14,720 nucleotides of DNA from an uncultured Bacteroidaceae bacterium (GCA_934293005.1 CAKQYA010000044.1:1-14720); one strand, 5' to 3'; numbered from the stretch's first letter, positions 6,402 through 14,669 are shown. Notes: a model not told the origin generated them from the letters alone. Translations and numbers: made by a program.

Positions 6402-6469
6402 AACCCCAATTTTCTAATGACCGACATGAAAAATGACAAGAAGCTTTTCTAATGACCAATTGGGGTTAA
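6402..6469. repeat. composite repeat: inverted AACCCCAATT arms with direct TTTTCTAATGACC copies; possible terminator of the amidase gene
   Basis: AACCCCAATT (6402-6411) and AATTGGGGTT (6458-6467) form 10-bp inverted arms. TTTTCTAATGACC occurs twice between them (6410-6422 and 6445-6457). Read in the minus direction, the second arm is followed by GTTCTTTTC, so a long-loop terminator for the upstream amidase gene is possible. The right half belongs to a dispersed 22-bp element also found near 7416 and 7595. Confidence 0.65.
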
Positions 6470-6520
6470 TACCTGTTTCATTATTTTCTTAATCAGATTT
6501 CATTACCAAGGGGCCATATT

Positions 6521-7273
6521 CTATTTGTCGGCATCAGCTAGCACAGGAAATTTCTTGCGGAAAGCCATCAACGCATCCATATCCAGAACATACGAAACAG
6601 TCGCCTCTGCATTATCAAGACACTCAGCCACAGTGCGCCCATAAGCATTTGCTATCAATGTGCCGCCAGAATACTCACTGGTTTCATCCTTTCCCACCCT
6701 ATTCACTCCAGCAACATAACATTGGTTTTCGATAGCTCTCGCATGGAGCAGCGTGCGCCACACAGAAAGGCGCGAAGTTGGCCATGACGCCACATACAAT
6801 GCCACATCATACAGCTTTTCCGTATTATTGCGAGAAAACACAGGAAAACGAAGATCATAACATATCTGCAGAAGAAATCTCACCCCACGGAAAAAAACTG
6901 TTACTGGTTCTTTGCCGTTTGTGTAGTGGAGATTTTCTCCCCCATACGCAAATAGATGGCGTTTGTCATAATGGGATATTTTCCCATCTGGCTGCACAAA
7001 ATACATGCGGTTGAAAAACATGCCGTCTTCAACTACAGCCACACTTCCGCATATAGCCGCATCATATTCTTTTGCCATGGCAAGCATCCATTTCACCGTA
7101 CTCCCATCATGTTCTGCACTCCCTTCAGGAGAAATAACAAAACCTGTGGTGAACATCTCTGGCAACACATAAAGGTCGCTTCTTTCTGCGGACTTCATCA
7201 GGTCCTCCACTTTTTGTCTGTTAGATAAAGCATCTTTCCAAACAATATCATATTGCAACAATGTAATCTTCAT
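6521..7273 (-). CDS. nitrilase-superfamily omega-amidase (YafV/Nit2-like)
   Basis: This is a carbon-nitrogen hydrolase of 250 residues, the usual length for YafV/Nit2-type omega-amidases. These hydrolyse alpha-ketoglutaramate and alpha-ketosuccinamate to the 2-oxo acid and ammonia in the cytosol, repairing products of transamination. The catalytic triad is present: Glu39 in LPEMFTTGF, Lys104 in YDKRHLF, and Cys138 in QICYDLRFP, with the second conserved Glu113 after the Lys. The segment ASWPTSR...W..LL.ARAIENQCYVAGVNRVG (162-194) is typical of the ketoacid amidase branch, and a YSGG turn follows. There is no signal peptide. The gene stands alone between repeat-rich spacers, with no clear promoter box in the 60 bp upstream. 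The exact substrate is inferred from the family. Confidence 0.9.
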   Translation of the reverse strand: MKITLLQYDIVWKDALSNRQKVEDLMKSAERSDLYVLPEMFTTGFVISPEGSAEHDGSTVKWMLAMAKEYDAAICGSVAVVEDGMFFNRMYFVQPDGKISHYDKRHLFAYGGENLHYTNGKEPVTVFFRGVRFLLQICYDLRFPVFSRNNTEKLYDVALYVASWPTSRLSVWRTLLHARAIENQCYVAGVNRVGKDETSEYSGGTLIANAYGRTVAECLDNAEATVSYVLDMDALMAFRKKFPVLADADK

Positions 7274-7320
7274 AACACTTCATATACTTTTCATGCAAAA
7301 GACATAAGCCTCAAAGCATA

Positions 7321-7370
7321 TTGGAATAATTTGGGGAAGCCTATTGCGTCTGGCTTCCCCAAATATCCAA
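7321..7370. repeat. long palindrome upstream of the amidase gene
   Basis: ATTTGGGGAAGCC (7329-7341) and GGCTTCCCCAAAT (7352-7364) are perfect 13-bp inverted arms around a 10-nt loop. Outside a small asymmetric gap, TTGGA (7321-7325) pairs with TCCAA (7366-7370). It is not followed by a T-run on either strand, so it is not a classic terminator. It lies 48 bp upstream of the amidase start. Confidence 0.8.
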
Positions 7371-7415
7371 TAACGCCCCTCTACTTTTGCGCATTGCTGT
7401 TGTTGGTCTCACCAC

Positions 7416-7437
7416 TTAACCCAAATCAGTCATTAGA
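7416..7437 (-). repeat. dispersed 22-bp element, divergent inverted copy
   Basis: Read on the minus strand this matches the element at 6448-6469 at 19 of 22 positions by my hand alignment: both begin TCTAATGAC and end with GGGTTAA. It is entirely intergenic. Confidence 0.6.
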
Positions 7438-7481
7438 TTTTAAATCTCGTTTGTGTTATTTCGAGCAGGTTGCGACAGCCA

Positions 7482-7514
7482 GCGTTGAAGGCATAGCTGA
7501 CTATGCCGAAACGC
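7482..7514. repeat. small hairpin with 4-nt loop
   Basis: GGCATAG (7490-7496) and CTATGCC (7501-7507) are perfect arms around CTGA. Outside an internal loop, GCGT (7482-7485) pairs with ACGC (7511-7514). A further pair CAGCGTT / AACGCTG brackets a larger interval to about 7545. There is no T-run, so its role is unknown. Confidence 0.55.
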
Positions 7515-7594
7515 AAATAAAAGCAAGATGCCGAAAGAAACGCTGACAAGAGTTGAAAAGAAGCAATAATGTCATCATAATCTTTCTGTTTCGG

Positions 7595-7616
7595 TATAAT
7601 GACCAATTGGGGTTTA
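7595..7616 (+). repeat. dispersed 22-bp element, second direct copy
   Basis: TAATGACCAATTGGGGTT at 7597-7614 is identical over 18 bases to 6450-6467. The two copies lie on opposite sides of the amidase gene in the same orientation. This copy lies about 50 bp beyond the stop of the YfhO-family gene. Confidence 0.8.
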
Positions 7617-7666
7617 AAGCTTTTACTATTTCAGCAATAGCACATGTTCCTCTTTTATGGTGGCAA

Positions 7667-10240
7667 TCACTTTCTCTTTCTCAGCTTTAGCGCCACTGCT
7701 ATAATGATCAACAAAACAAGAAGAGCAAGCGCAACATAAGCAACGGTCTCTGTAGTGCGCACGCTTTGAGGATCAAATTTGAACACAACCTCATGTTTTC
7801 CTGCGGGAACATTGACAGCACGCAGAACGTAGTTGGCACGGCCCACTTCTGTATGATTGCCATCAACCGTAGCAGTCCATCCTGGATAATACACCTCTGA
7901 GAATACCACCATGCCGCCATTTGATGATTCGACCTCATAGCGAGCTTCATTAGCAGAATACGATGTCAACTTGACGGAACCATCGCCAGAAGGCTTCAAG
8001 AAGCCAAAATCAGACTTCGCCACAACAGCTGTGTGCCGCAGGTCAATCTTGCCAAGAGCATCAAGTTCCTCATTTGCGTTGTCAGCCCATTCCACATTCG
8101 TGACAAACCATGCGTTGCCAAATGCTTGAGTGTTCTCCACCGGCATTTTCACATCACCTTTTTCCCCCGCGCCAAGAATAAACCATCGAGTGTTAAGCAT
8201 GTTTAGCACTGGATATAACGAGTCGGTATTGACACATGAGAAATCGTATACAGGATAAGGAGCATTCTGCTGCATCATAGCCACAGTGTCAAGGCGAGCC
8301 TGCTGAAGAGCCTTGTAAACGTTGCGCATCTCGGGATGAAGATATGCTTCAATGAGTTCCTGATATCTGCGCAGCTTAGCTGCATGATAACCACCCACAG
8401 AACTGTAAAATGCGCTTGTATTATTGTCATTGAATGTAGACACTGTGAAATTAAGCACACGGTAGTCACGGCCAGTGCCACTCTTTGATAGTATATAATT
8501 ATCAGCTTCTGTCTTCTGTATGCGAGCCACTCCTCTTGGCTCCACAAACATTTCGTCATAGAGATAACGCTTGTTTACCTGCCACATATCCACAAGACAC
8601 ACTGCCAGCAGAGCAACACAAAGTAATGTAACCTTTGATGATGTCATCTTGCCATCGTTCTTGTCTGCCTTATTCACAAACCACAGCATCAAAGCCGCGC
8701 CTATCATTATTATCAATATGCTCCGCCAAGCATCTGCAACAACCATTGACGCACGCATGTCTGAAAGGCTGGAGAGAATAGAATCGGCAAAGCCTTGGTC
8801 AAAATACCCGGCCGAAACATATTGGGAAACGGCATTTTTGTCATTGCTGCTGACGAGTTCGCTGCCAAGTCCAGGAAACGCAACATACGACAAGCACACC
8901 AGCACGGTGAAAACAGTTGCCACATACACAGGCCGTTTTTTAGGTCTTGACACCCATTCTTTAAGTCCCCACAAAGCAATGAACGGCACCACAAACTCTA
9001 CTACGACTAAGATGCTGGCCACAGTGCGGAATTTTGAGTACATTGGCACATGGTCTATGAAGAAATCTGTGAATGGCATGAAATTGCGTCCCCAACCTAA
9101 AAGAAGCGTCAGTAAACCTGCCGCGAGCATGGCCCATTTCATAGGATTCTTATTAGGAATGGTCATCAAGCCAAGCACAAAGAGCATACAAACGAGCGCG
9201 CCAAGATACACAGGTCCGCTTGTGCCTGGCTGCTCTCCCCAATACTGGGTAAAAGCACCATACACTCCCATTTGGCTCATCTGAGGGTCAGCCTCTTTCA
9301 TGGCTGTACTGCTCATCGACAAAGGGACACTTGCACCGCCTTTCACATTTGGAATGATGAATGTCATCGTTTCATCTATGCCATAGCTCCATGCCGTGAT
9401 GTAGCTGCGCTCCAATCCGCTGTCTGTCTGATCATCTGCTTTTCCAGACTTAACAAGCTCACTCTTCCCACGCATTGAGTCTTTTGAATATTCGTAAGTG
9501 TGGTATAGATTGGATATATTCAAACATACTGCCAATGCTGCAGCCAAAGCCACACAACCTGTAGCCTTTAGAAACTGAGCCAATTCCTTCTTCTGAAAAG
9601 CCTGAACGAAATAAGCCAAGACCATAAGCAAATCGACTGCCATGAAATAATATGACATCTGAACATGGTTCGACTGTATCTGCAAGGCTGCAAAAACAGC
9701 TGTGACTATTGTTCCTGACAAATATCTCTTTCTGTAACACATGGCCATGCCTGCAATAGTAGGCGGTATGTATGCCAATGTCATGACCTTCCATATATGA
9801 CCCGCGGCAATGATGATGAAGAAATAACTGGAGAAAGCCCATACCACAGCTCCCAAGGCCGCCATCCACTGACGAAAATCGAAAGCGCGCAGCAAGATGT
9901 AAAAGCCTAACATAGAAGCAAAGATATACCATACATAGTCGGGGAACCACAGATGATACGCCTGCTCCACAAATGTCATAGTTTTTGTGGAATCATACGA
10001 AGGCGCTATCTGATAGGTTGGCATTCCGCCAAAAAGACTTGTCGTCCATCGAGGCGTCTCGCCATCATGAGCATCCCTGTATTGATTTATTTCCACATTG
10101 ATGCCATCATTGGCACCACTATCATGCTGTTCAAGCCTGTAGCCTTTGCTTACCGGCGACATGAAATAAGCAAACGCAATTATTGCAAACAAAAGTATGC
10201 ATAATGCGTCTGGAATAATTTTTCTGATGTAAATATTCAT
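7667..10240 (-). CDS. YfhO-family large polytopic membrane protein
   Basis: This 857-residue inner-membrane protein belongs to the YfhO family (PF09586), thought to act in glycosylation of envelope polymers in a GT-C-like manner. The biochemical role in Bacteroidetes is not established. After the first membrane segment (about 11-28) comes the conserved loop with HDSGANDG and W-T-T-S-L-F-G-G-M-P-T-Y-Q (about 39-78). Many further hydrophobic segments follow up to about residue 530. A large soluble, presumably periplasmic domain then carries the family's C-terminal pattern GWTATVDG (787-794) with VPAGKHEVVFKFDP before the last membrane segment (about 831-850) and a basic tail LRKRK. Length and layout match intact Bacteroidetes homologues. 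It is divergent from gltX. A perfect -7 box (10453-10460) implies a leader of about 200 nt. Confidence 0.88.
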   Translation of the reverse strand: MNIYIRKIIPDALCILLFAIIAFAYFMSPVSKGYRLEQHDSGANDGINVEINQYRDAHDGETPRWTTSLFGGMPTYQIAPSYDSTKTMTFVEQAYHLWFPDYVWYIFASMLGFYILLRAFDFRQWMAALGAVVWAFSSYFFIIIAAGHIWKVMTLAYIPPTIAGMAMCYRKRYLSGTIVTAVFAALQIQSNHVQMSYYFMAVDLLMVLAYFVQAFQKKELAQFLKATGCVALAAALAVCLNISNLYHTYEYSKDSMRGKSELVKSGKADDQTDSGLERSYITAWSYGIDETMTFIIPNVKGGASVPLSMSSTAMKEADPQMSQMGVYGAFTQYWGEQPGTSGPVYLGALVCMLFVLGLMTIPNKNPMKWAMLAAGLLTLLLGWGRNFMPFTDFFIDHVPMYSKFRTVASILVVVEFVVPFIALWGLKEWVSRPKKRPVYVATVFTVLVCLSYVAFPGLGSELVSSNDKNAVSQYVSAGYFDQGFADSILSSLSDMRASMVVADAWRSILIIMIGAALMLWFVNKADKNDGKMTSSKVTLLCVALLAVCLVDMWQVNKRYLYDEMFVEPRGVARIQKTEADNYILSKSGTGRDYRVLNFTVSTFNDNNTSAFYSSVGGYHAAKLRRYQELIEAYLHPEMRNVYKALQQARLDTVAMMQQNAPYPVYDFSCVNTDSLYPVLNMLNTRWFILGAGEKGDVKMPVENTQAFGNAWFVTNVEWADNANEELDALGKIDLRHTAVVAKSDFGFLKPSGDGSVKLTSYSANEARYEVESSNGGMVVFSEVYYPGWTATVDGNHTEVGRANYVLRAVNVPAGKHEVVFKFDPQSVRTTETVAYVALALLVLLIIIAVALKLRKRK

Positions 10241-10434
10241 CTTATGTAATGTTTAAATATTATTGCCCGTCTGATATTCACTAAATGAGTCACAACCAAA
10301 TATGAGTGACAAGTGTCTTTCCATTTTTCTGTTTATTCATTTTTATTAAAGCCAAACAACATGTAATGGGACTTACAACGTTTTTGAGACCATATTTTGT
10401 CTTTGAACTAACAGAACGCATTGGCCATGTTTAA

Positions 10435-10456
10435 TTGTATACAAATTGTATGCAAA
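10435..10456. promoter_or_regulatory. tandem 11-bp operator-like sites over the YfhO-family promoter
   Basis: TTGTATACAAA (10435-10445) is directly followed by TTGTATGCAAA (10446-10456), ten of eleven bases identical and one helical turn apart. The first contains the perfect palindrome TTGTATACAA, and ATACAAATTGTAT across the boundary is also palindromic. The last CAAA is part of the minus-strand -7 box, so a bound protein would cover the transcription start. Confidence 0.45.
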
Positions 10457-10460
10457 GATA
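10453..10460 (-). promoter_or_regulatory. candidate -7 promoter element for the YfhO-family gene
   Basis: The minus strand reads TATCTTTG followed by CA, a perfect TAnnTTTG box. The -33 position shows only a GTTTAG-like stretch instead of TTG. Confidence 0.5.
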
Positions 10461-10553
10461 GCATAAATAATTCATATCTGCTAAACATATTTGTTTTTTA
10501 GCACCACGAGACTTTTGATAGATGAGTTTTTTTTCTCTTTGCCTTTTTTTTAT

Positions 10554-10561
10554 TAACTTTG
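10554..10561 (+). promoter_or_regulatory. candidate -7 promoter element for gltX-waaA
   Basis: TAACTTTG followed by CA is a perfect Bacteroidetes -7 box, 22 bases before the gltX ATG. It would give a very short leader of about 16 nt. The -33 region is T-rich without a clear TTG at normal spacing. Confidence 0.6.
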
Positions 10562-10583
10562 CATTAAAAATAACTGATACACT

Positions 10584-12146
10584 ATGACTGAAAGAAAAGT
10601 ACGCGTTCGTTTTGCGCCTAGTCCAACAGGACCGCTTCATATTGGCGGTGTACGCACCGCCCTCTATAACTATCTCTTCGCCAAGCAGCATGGAGGCGAC
10701 CTTATTTTCCGTATTGAAGACACCGACTCCACTCGTTTCGTGCCTGGAGCAGAAGACTACATAATCGAATCATTCAACTGGCTCGGCATCAAATTTGACG
10801 AAGGTGTCTCGTTCGGAGGAGACCATGGACCATACCGACAGAGCGAACGCAGAGACATATACAAGAAATATGTGAAACAGCTCCTTGACAACGGCAAGGC
10901 TTACATCGCATTCGACACGCCTGAGGAGCTCAATGCCAAACGCTCAGAGATTGAGAACTTCCAATACGATGCTTCTACACGCAGCACAATGCGCAACTCG
11001 CTAACCATGTCTGAAGAAGAAGTGGAAAATCTCATAAATGCAGGAGAACAATATGTTGTGCGTTTTAAAATTGAACCAGGACGTGATGTCGTCGTTGATG
11101 ACATGATTCGTGGAAAGGTTACAATAAACTCTTCCATCCTCGATGACAAAGTACTGTATAAAAGTGCTGACGAACTGCCTACATACCACTTGGCAAATAT
11201 TGTAGACGACCACCTGATGGAAATCACACATGTGATTCGGGGAGAAGAATGGCTTCCTTCTGCACCTTTGCATGTACTTCTTTATGAAGCATTCGATTGG
11301 AACGACACTATGCCACGCTTTGCCCATCTGCCACTTTTGCTCAAGCCTGTAGGCAATGGCAAACTTTCAAAACGCGATGGCGACAAACTCGGATTCCCTG
11401 TTTTCCCTCTCGAATGGCATGATCCAAAGAGCGGAGAAATATCTTCTGGATATAGAGAGAAAGGTTACTTGCCTGAAGCTGTGGTCAACTTTCTCGCTCT
11501 TCTTGGATGGAATCCTGGAAACGACAAAGAACTCATGACTCTCGATGAGATGGTGACACTCTTCGACTTGTCAAAATGCTCTAAAAATGGTGCTAAGTTC
11601 GACTACGTCAAAGCGGCATGGTTCAACCATCAGTACCTCATCCAACGTCCCGACTCAGACTGGTGCCCTGCCTTCGACAAAGTGCTCAAAGAAAATGGCA
11701 TTGAGGCTACAGCCCGCCAAGAAGCGGAAGTTGTGAGAATGATGAAGATGAAGGTCATTGAATATGTGGACGGACAAGGCAATAAGAAGAAGCGTAACAT
11801 ATCATTCGCAAGTGACCTTTGGCCGCTTACAAGATTTTTCTTCGTGGCTCCTACTGAGTTTGACAAGGAAAACGACAAGTTCATCCGCAAAAATTGGAAA
11901 GATGAGACTGCTGGCGAAATGAAACAAATGCTCACAGAGCTCAATAAAGTGAACGATTGGAACGTTGAAAGCATAAAAAGCATCATTGATTCTTGGGCAG
12001 AAGCAACAGGCATCAAACCATGGAATGCATGGCGCGTTGCACTTGTTGGAACAGGCCAAGGACCTGATATGTACGAATTGGCGGCTTTTCTCGGCAAAGA
12101 AGAAACCATCAGCCGCATGAACAAAGCTATTGATATGCTTGGATAA
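10584..12146 (+). CDS. gltX: glutamyl-tRNA synthetase
   Basis: This class I aminoacyl-tRNA synthetase charges tRNA-Glu with glutamate in the cytosol. The N-terminus RVRFAPSPTGPLHIGGVRTALYNYLFAK carries the HIGH-type motif as HIGG (19-22), followed by FRIEDTD. The KMSKS-type loop is KLSKR at 260-264. VIRGEEWLPSAPLHVLLYEAF lies before it in the expected place, and the C-terminal anticodon-binding part (about 360-515) ends with WNAWRVALVGTGQGPDMYELAAFLGKEE. The 520-residue length is within the Bacteroidetes range, slightly longer than E. coli GltX. The ATG start is confirmed by the immediate conserved R-V-R-F-A-P-S. waaA follows after 31 bp, with no terminator between, so the two are likely co-transcribed. 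Confidence 0.97.
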   Translation: MTERKVRVRFAPSPTGPLHIGGVRTALYNYLFAKQHGGDLIFRIEDTDSTRFVPGAEDYIIESFNWLGIKFDEGVSFGGDHGPYRQSERRDIYKKYVKQLLDNGKAYIAFDTPEELNAKRSEIENFQYDASTRSTMRNSLTMSEEEVENLINAGEQYVVRFKIEPGRDVVVDDMIRGKVTINSSILDDKVLYKSADELPTYHLANIVDDHLMEITHVIRGEEWLPSAPLHVLLYEAFDWNDTMPRFAHLPLLLKPVGNGKLSKRDGDKLGFPVFPLEWHDPKSGEISSGYREKGYLPEAVVNFLALLGWNPGNDKELMTLDEMVTLFDLSKCSKNGAKFDYVKAAWFNHQYLIQRPDSDWCPAFDKVLKENGIEATARQEAEVVRMMKMKVIEYVDGQGNKKKRNISFASDLWPLTRFFFVAPTEFDKENDKFIRKNWKDETAGEMKQMLTELNKVNDWNVESIKSIIDSWAEATGIKPWNAWRVALVGTGQGPDMYELAAFLGKEETISRMNKAIDMLG

Positions 12147-12177
12147 ACATACAAGCAAACAATAAAAATAATCAGCA

Positions 12178-13413
12178 ATGTACACATTAGGAATATACAT
12201 CTACACCCTTTGTGCTTTAATCGCGTCCATCTTCAGCAAAAAGATACGCAAACGCATTTATGGCATCGGACAAACTTTCAGGCTGCTGCATACACATATC
12301 AAGCCAACAGACCGTGTCGTTTGGTTTCATGCAGCGTCTTTAGGAGAGTTTGAACAAGGACGGCCCATCATGGAACGACTCGGAAAGGAGCATCCTGAAT
12401 ACAAAATACTTCTCACATTCTTCTCTCCATCTGGATACGAGGTGAGAAAAAACTATGAAGGAGCTGATCTTGTATGCTACATTCCGTTTGACACTCCTGG
12501 AAATGTGATATCGTTCCTGCGTCTCGCGCACCCAGAAATAGCAATTTTCATCAAGTATGAATTCTGGACCAATTTCCTGACATCTATGCACAAGCGCGGC
12601 ATTAAAGTGTATAGCGTCAGCAGCATTTTCAGAGATGACCAATATTTTTTCAAACGTTATGGGTCTCTCAAACCATTGAGGCAATTTGAACATTTGTTCG
12701 TGCAAAACAAGCACTCACAGGAGCTTCTTGCGCAACATGGCATAACAAACACTACCGTAGTAGGCGACACTCGATTAGACCGTGTCATTGATGTCAAAAA
12801 CGCAGCAGCACCACTGCCTTTAGTCGAAAAATTTGCTGGCGATGCACCATGTTTCATAGCAGGTTCATCATGGGGGCCAGATGAAGAGATATACATTCCA
12901 TACTTCGCAAACCATAAAGATTGGAAACTCATCATCGCTCCACATTTAATAAGCGAAAGCCATCTGAGAGACATAGAAACACTTCTTGCCAACAATGGCA
13001 TGAAATACATACGTTACACAGATATCGAATCAGGCAAACAAACTATGCCAGAAGATACTCATTGCACCGCACTTATTGTCAATTGTTTCGGGAAACTATC
13101 ATCTATATACCGATATGGAAAAATTGCATTAGTTGGAGGTGGATTTGGTGTTGGCATTCATAATGTGCCAGAAGCAGCAGTGTATGGCATACCTGTCATC
13201 TTTGGACCAAATAACAGAAAATTCAGAGAAGCACAAGCATTGAAAGCATGTGGGGGATCATTCGAATATAGAGACCAAAACACTTTCGCAAATATTTTAG
13301 ACAAATTCATTAACAATCCAGATGAACTCAGAAAAGCTGGTGAAGCTGCAGGCAATTACATAAACAGTAATGCGGGTGCTGCTGAAAAATGTTTTAAAGC
13401 CATATTCCACTGA
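12178..13413 (+). CDS. waaA: 3-deoxy-D-manno-octulosonic acid (Kdo) transferase
   Basis: WaaA/KdtA adds Kdo from CMP-Kdo to the lipid A precursor at the cytoplasmic face of the inner membrane, an essential step of lipopolysaccharide core assembly. An N-terminal hydrophobic anchor (about 5-20) is followed by VVWFHAASLGEFEQGRPIMERL (47-68), containing the conserved catalytic-loop Gly-Glu. KYEFWTNFL and VSSIFR lie in the acceptor domain. The C-terminal Rossmann domain has LIIAPH, then FGKLSSIYRYGKIALVGGGFG..GIHNVPEAAVYGIPVIFGPN, the CMP-Kdo-binding region of GT30 glycosyltransferases. At 411 residues it is full length. It is the second gene of the gltX operon and is followed about 50 bp later by a strong terminator. 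Bacteroidetes often have a monofunctional or bifunctional enzyme; which one this is cannot be told here. Confidence 0.95.
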   Translation: MYTLGIYIYTLCALIASIFSKKIRKRIYGIGQTFRLLHTHIKPTDRVVWFHAASLGEFEQGRPIMERLGKEHPEYKILLTFFSPSGYEVRKNYEGADLVCYIPFDTPGNVISFLRLAHPEIAIFIKYEFWTNFLTSMHKRGIKVYSVSSIFRDDQYFFKRYGSLKPLRQFEHLFVQNKHSQELLAQHGITNTTVVGDTRLDRVIDVKNAAAPLPLVEKFAGDAPCFIAGSSWGPDEEIYIPYFANHKDWKLIIAPHLISESHLRDIETLLANNGMKYIRYTDIESGKQTMPEDTHCTALIVNCFGKLSSIYRYGKIALVGGGFGVGIHNVPEAAVYGIPVIFGPNNRKFREAQALKACGGSFEYRDQNTFANILDKFINNPDELRKAGEAAGNYINSNAGAAEKCFKAIFH

Positions 13414-13465
13414 AAGGAACAATAGTAACTATACTTTTAAAGCATCTACTATATAAATGATGAAT

Positions 13466-13515
13466 CTTCGGGAATTTTGAATAATGACATATTCAAAATT
13501 TCCGAAGTTCTTTTT
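13466..13515 (+). terminator. intrinsic terminator of gltX-waaA
   Basis: An 18-bp stem (13466-13483 with 13490-13507, one G-U pair) closes a 6-nt loop and begins CTTCGGG / ends CCGAAG. It is followed by TTCTTTTT on the plus strand. It starts 52 bases after the waaA stop. Confidence 0.88.
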
Positions 13516-13898
13516 ATCACTATCCCATCGTCATTAGGTCGTTTTACAGTCGGAAATCAGCATGTAAACTAACTTTCAAGATAGAGACAAAATCATGTTG
13601 TACAACAATGCACTCTCATGTCGTACAGTTATAAGTAAACATGATATACGCTCATAGCAACACATGACAAACATATACCAACCTCATAAAAACTGTCCTC
13701 AGATATATATGATTGTGTTATTCAAACGTTCTTTTAGACTATATAAACATCATCAATCCATTTTGCAGATGAGCCTAAAAAATCAGAGTGGTGAAACTAA
13801 ATGCAGATAGCTTCAGAGATGAAGAAAACTTCAAACTGAGACTATACGCATTTAATGACTTTTGCATCAGAAAAAAATGCAAAAAAGATATCCTAATA
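13516..13898. other. intergenic region without identified gene
   Basis: I see no gene. Near the FKBP stop an 8-bp stem TTTTGCAT / ATGCAAAA (within about 13858-13885) could form downstream of the FKBP message, but it has its T-run in the loop rather than after the stem. Confidence 0.5.
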
Positions 13899-14300
13899 TT
13901 ACGCTATACTTAATAATTCTATCTCGAAAATCAATGTTGAATTGGCAGGAATGCCAGGTTGTGAGAAACGTCCATACCCCAATTCTGACGAAATATAAAT
14001 TTCCCACTTATCTCCAACACACATATTTTGAATGGCAATAATCCAACCCTCAATCAAATCAGACAATCTAAACGCCAAAGGAGTTTCACCACAACTTGAA
14101 TCAAAAACGTTGCCATTTATAGTTCTTCCCGTATAATGAACGGTTACAACACTCCTATGTGAAGGATGGACACCATCATTATTGCCAATGGTCAGTACTT
14201 TATATAAAACTCCCTGTGAAAGCGCAATCACTCCATTCTCTCTACTTTTATTTTCGAGCCATTGTTTATTTGCTAAAGCATATTCTCTTTTGTTTGTCAT
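13899..14300 (-). CDS. FKBP-type peptidyl-prolyl cis-trans isomerase
   Basis: This 133-residue protein consists of a short helical N-terminus (about 4-20, LANKQWLENKSRENGV) and one FKBP domain. FKBP hallmarks are VTVHYTG (52-58), NVFDSS (64-69), IEGWIIAIQNM (83-93, with the active-site Trp86), ELGYG (106-110), IPANSTLIFEIELL (117-130). Active-site aromatics Tyr56, Phe66, Trp86, Tyr109 and Phe125 are all present, so isomerase activity is expected. There is no signal peptide, so it is probably cytosolic, unlike many Bacteroidetes FKBPs that are lipoproteins. The helical N-terminus resembles FklB/Mip-type proteins but is much shorter. A weak -7-like TACCTTG (minus strand, 14323-14317) lies just upstream. 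The gene stands alone between waaA and an rRNA operon. Confidence 0.92.
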   Translation of the reverse strand: MTNKREYALANKQWLENKSRENGVIALSQGVLYKVLTIGNNDGVHPSHRSVVTVHYTGRTINGNVFDSSCGETPLAFRLSDLIEGWIIAIQNMCVGDKWEIYISSELGYGRFSQPGIPANSTLIFEIELLSIA

Positions 14301-14630
14301 AAATTTTAAATAAATACAAGGTAATAAATCATTATAGATTTGAGTGTATGAATAATGAAATCAATTACAAATAAAATAGAAATCATACAACACATCAATA
14401 AAAATCACAATCAACCATATCCATTAACCATACAAATTTACTGATTATTTCTATCACAGCAAACACAATTGGACAAAAAAACGGATTCATCCATATTCAA
14501 AGCACATTACAAGGCGACCTGGATTTGAAAGAGACCATTCAGCATGGAGGGAAGCCGTGAAGAAGCATGGACCGTACAAGGCAGCAGGTTTGAGAAGGAA
14601 CGGCATGGAAAAACGCAAGATACACAATGG
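14301..14630. other. intergenic region downstream of the rRNA operon
   Basis: No gene is supported. The left half is very AT-rich; the right half (from about 14500) turns purine- and G-rich toward the rRNA terminator. An open frame from ATG 14544 to the window end crosses the terminator and the 5S gene and is not credible. Confidence 0.5.
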
Positions 14631-14631
14631 G

Positions 14632-14669
14632 AAAAACAAGGAGCCCCATGGAAAAAAACAAGGAGCCCC
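14632..14669. repeat. 16-bp direct repeat duplicating the terminator 3' arm and T-run
   Basis: AAAAACAAGGAGCCCC occurs at 14632-14647 and 14654-14669 (period 22). In the minus direction this repeats the sequence GGGGCTCC plus T-run of the rRNA terminator just downstream of it. A weaker relative with ATGGAAAAACGCAAG lies at about 14605. Confidence 0.75.

Larger units (their letters stand above)
6093..6520. other. repeat-containing intergenic region
   Basis: No gene is supported. It contains a small hairpin GCAATTC (6232-6238) / GAATTGC (6243-6249), the 22-bp tandem repeat at 6272-6332, and the composite inverted/direct repeat at 6402-6469, which lies downstream of the minus-strand amidase and may end its transcript. 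Confidence 0.6.
7274..7666. other. repeat-containing intergenic region between amidase and YfhO-family genes
   Basis: I see no gene. It contains a 13-bp perfect palindrome (7321-7370), a divergent copy of the dispersed 22-bp element (7416-7437), a hairpin at 7482-7514, and a further copy of the element (7595-7616). A plus-strand open frame over 7253-7546 crosses all of these and is probably not a gene. Confidence 0.55.
10241..10583. other. divergent intergenic region between YfhO-family gene and gltX
   Basis: There is no gene here. It contains candidate promoters for both directions and the tandem TTGTATnCAAA sites listed separately. The remainder is AT-rich sequence in which I see nothing else. 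Confidence 0.6.

Noticed and set aside
7253..7546. 97-codon plus-strand frame over the amidase-YfhO spacer
   Set aside because: It starts inside the amidase gene on the other strand and crosses a palindrome, a dispersed repeat and a hairpin; composition does not look coding.
7600..7710. Alternative frame reading ...AKAEKEKVIATIKEEHVLLLK past the YfhO-family stop, suggesting a frameshifted C-terminus
   Set aside because: The main frame ends normally with a membrane segment and a basic tail LRKRK, as expected for the family.
8571..9284. Long plus-strand open frame (237 codons) inside the YfhO-family gene
   Set aside because: Antisense shadow of a well-supported membrane protein; low-complexity Ser/Thr-rich reading with no domain.
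13520..13545. Sequence CGTCATTAGGTCG resembling the dispersed element
   Set aside because: Only about eight bases are shared with the core; too short to call a copy.
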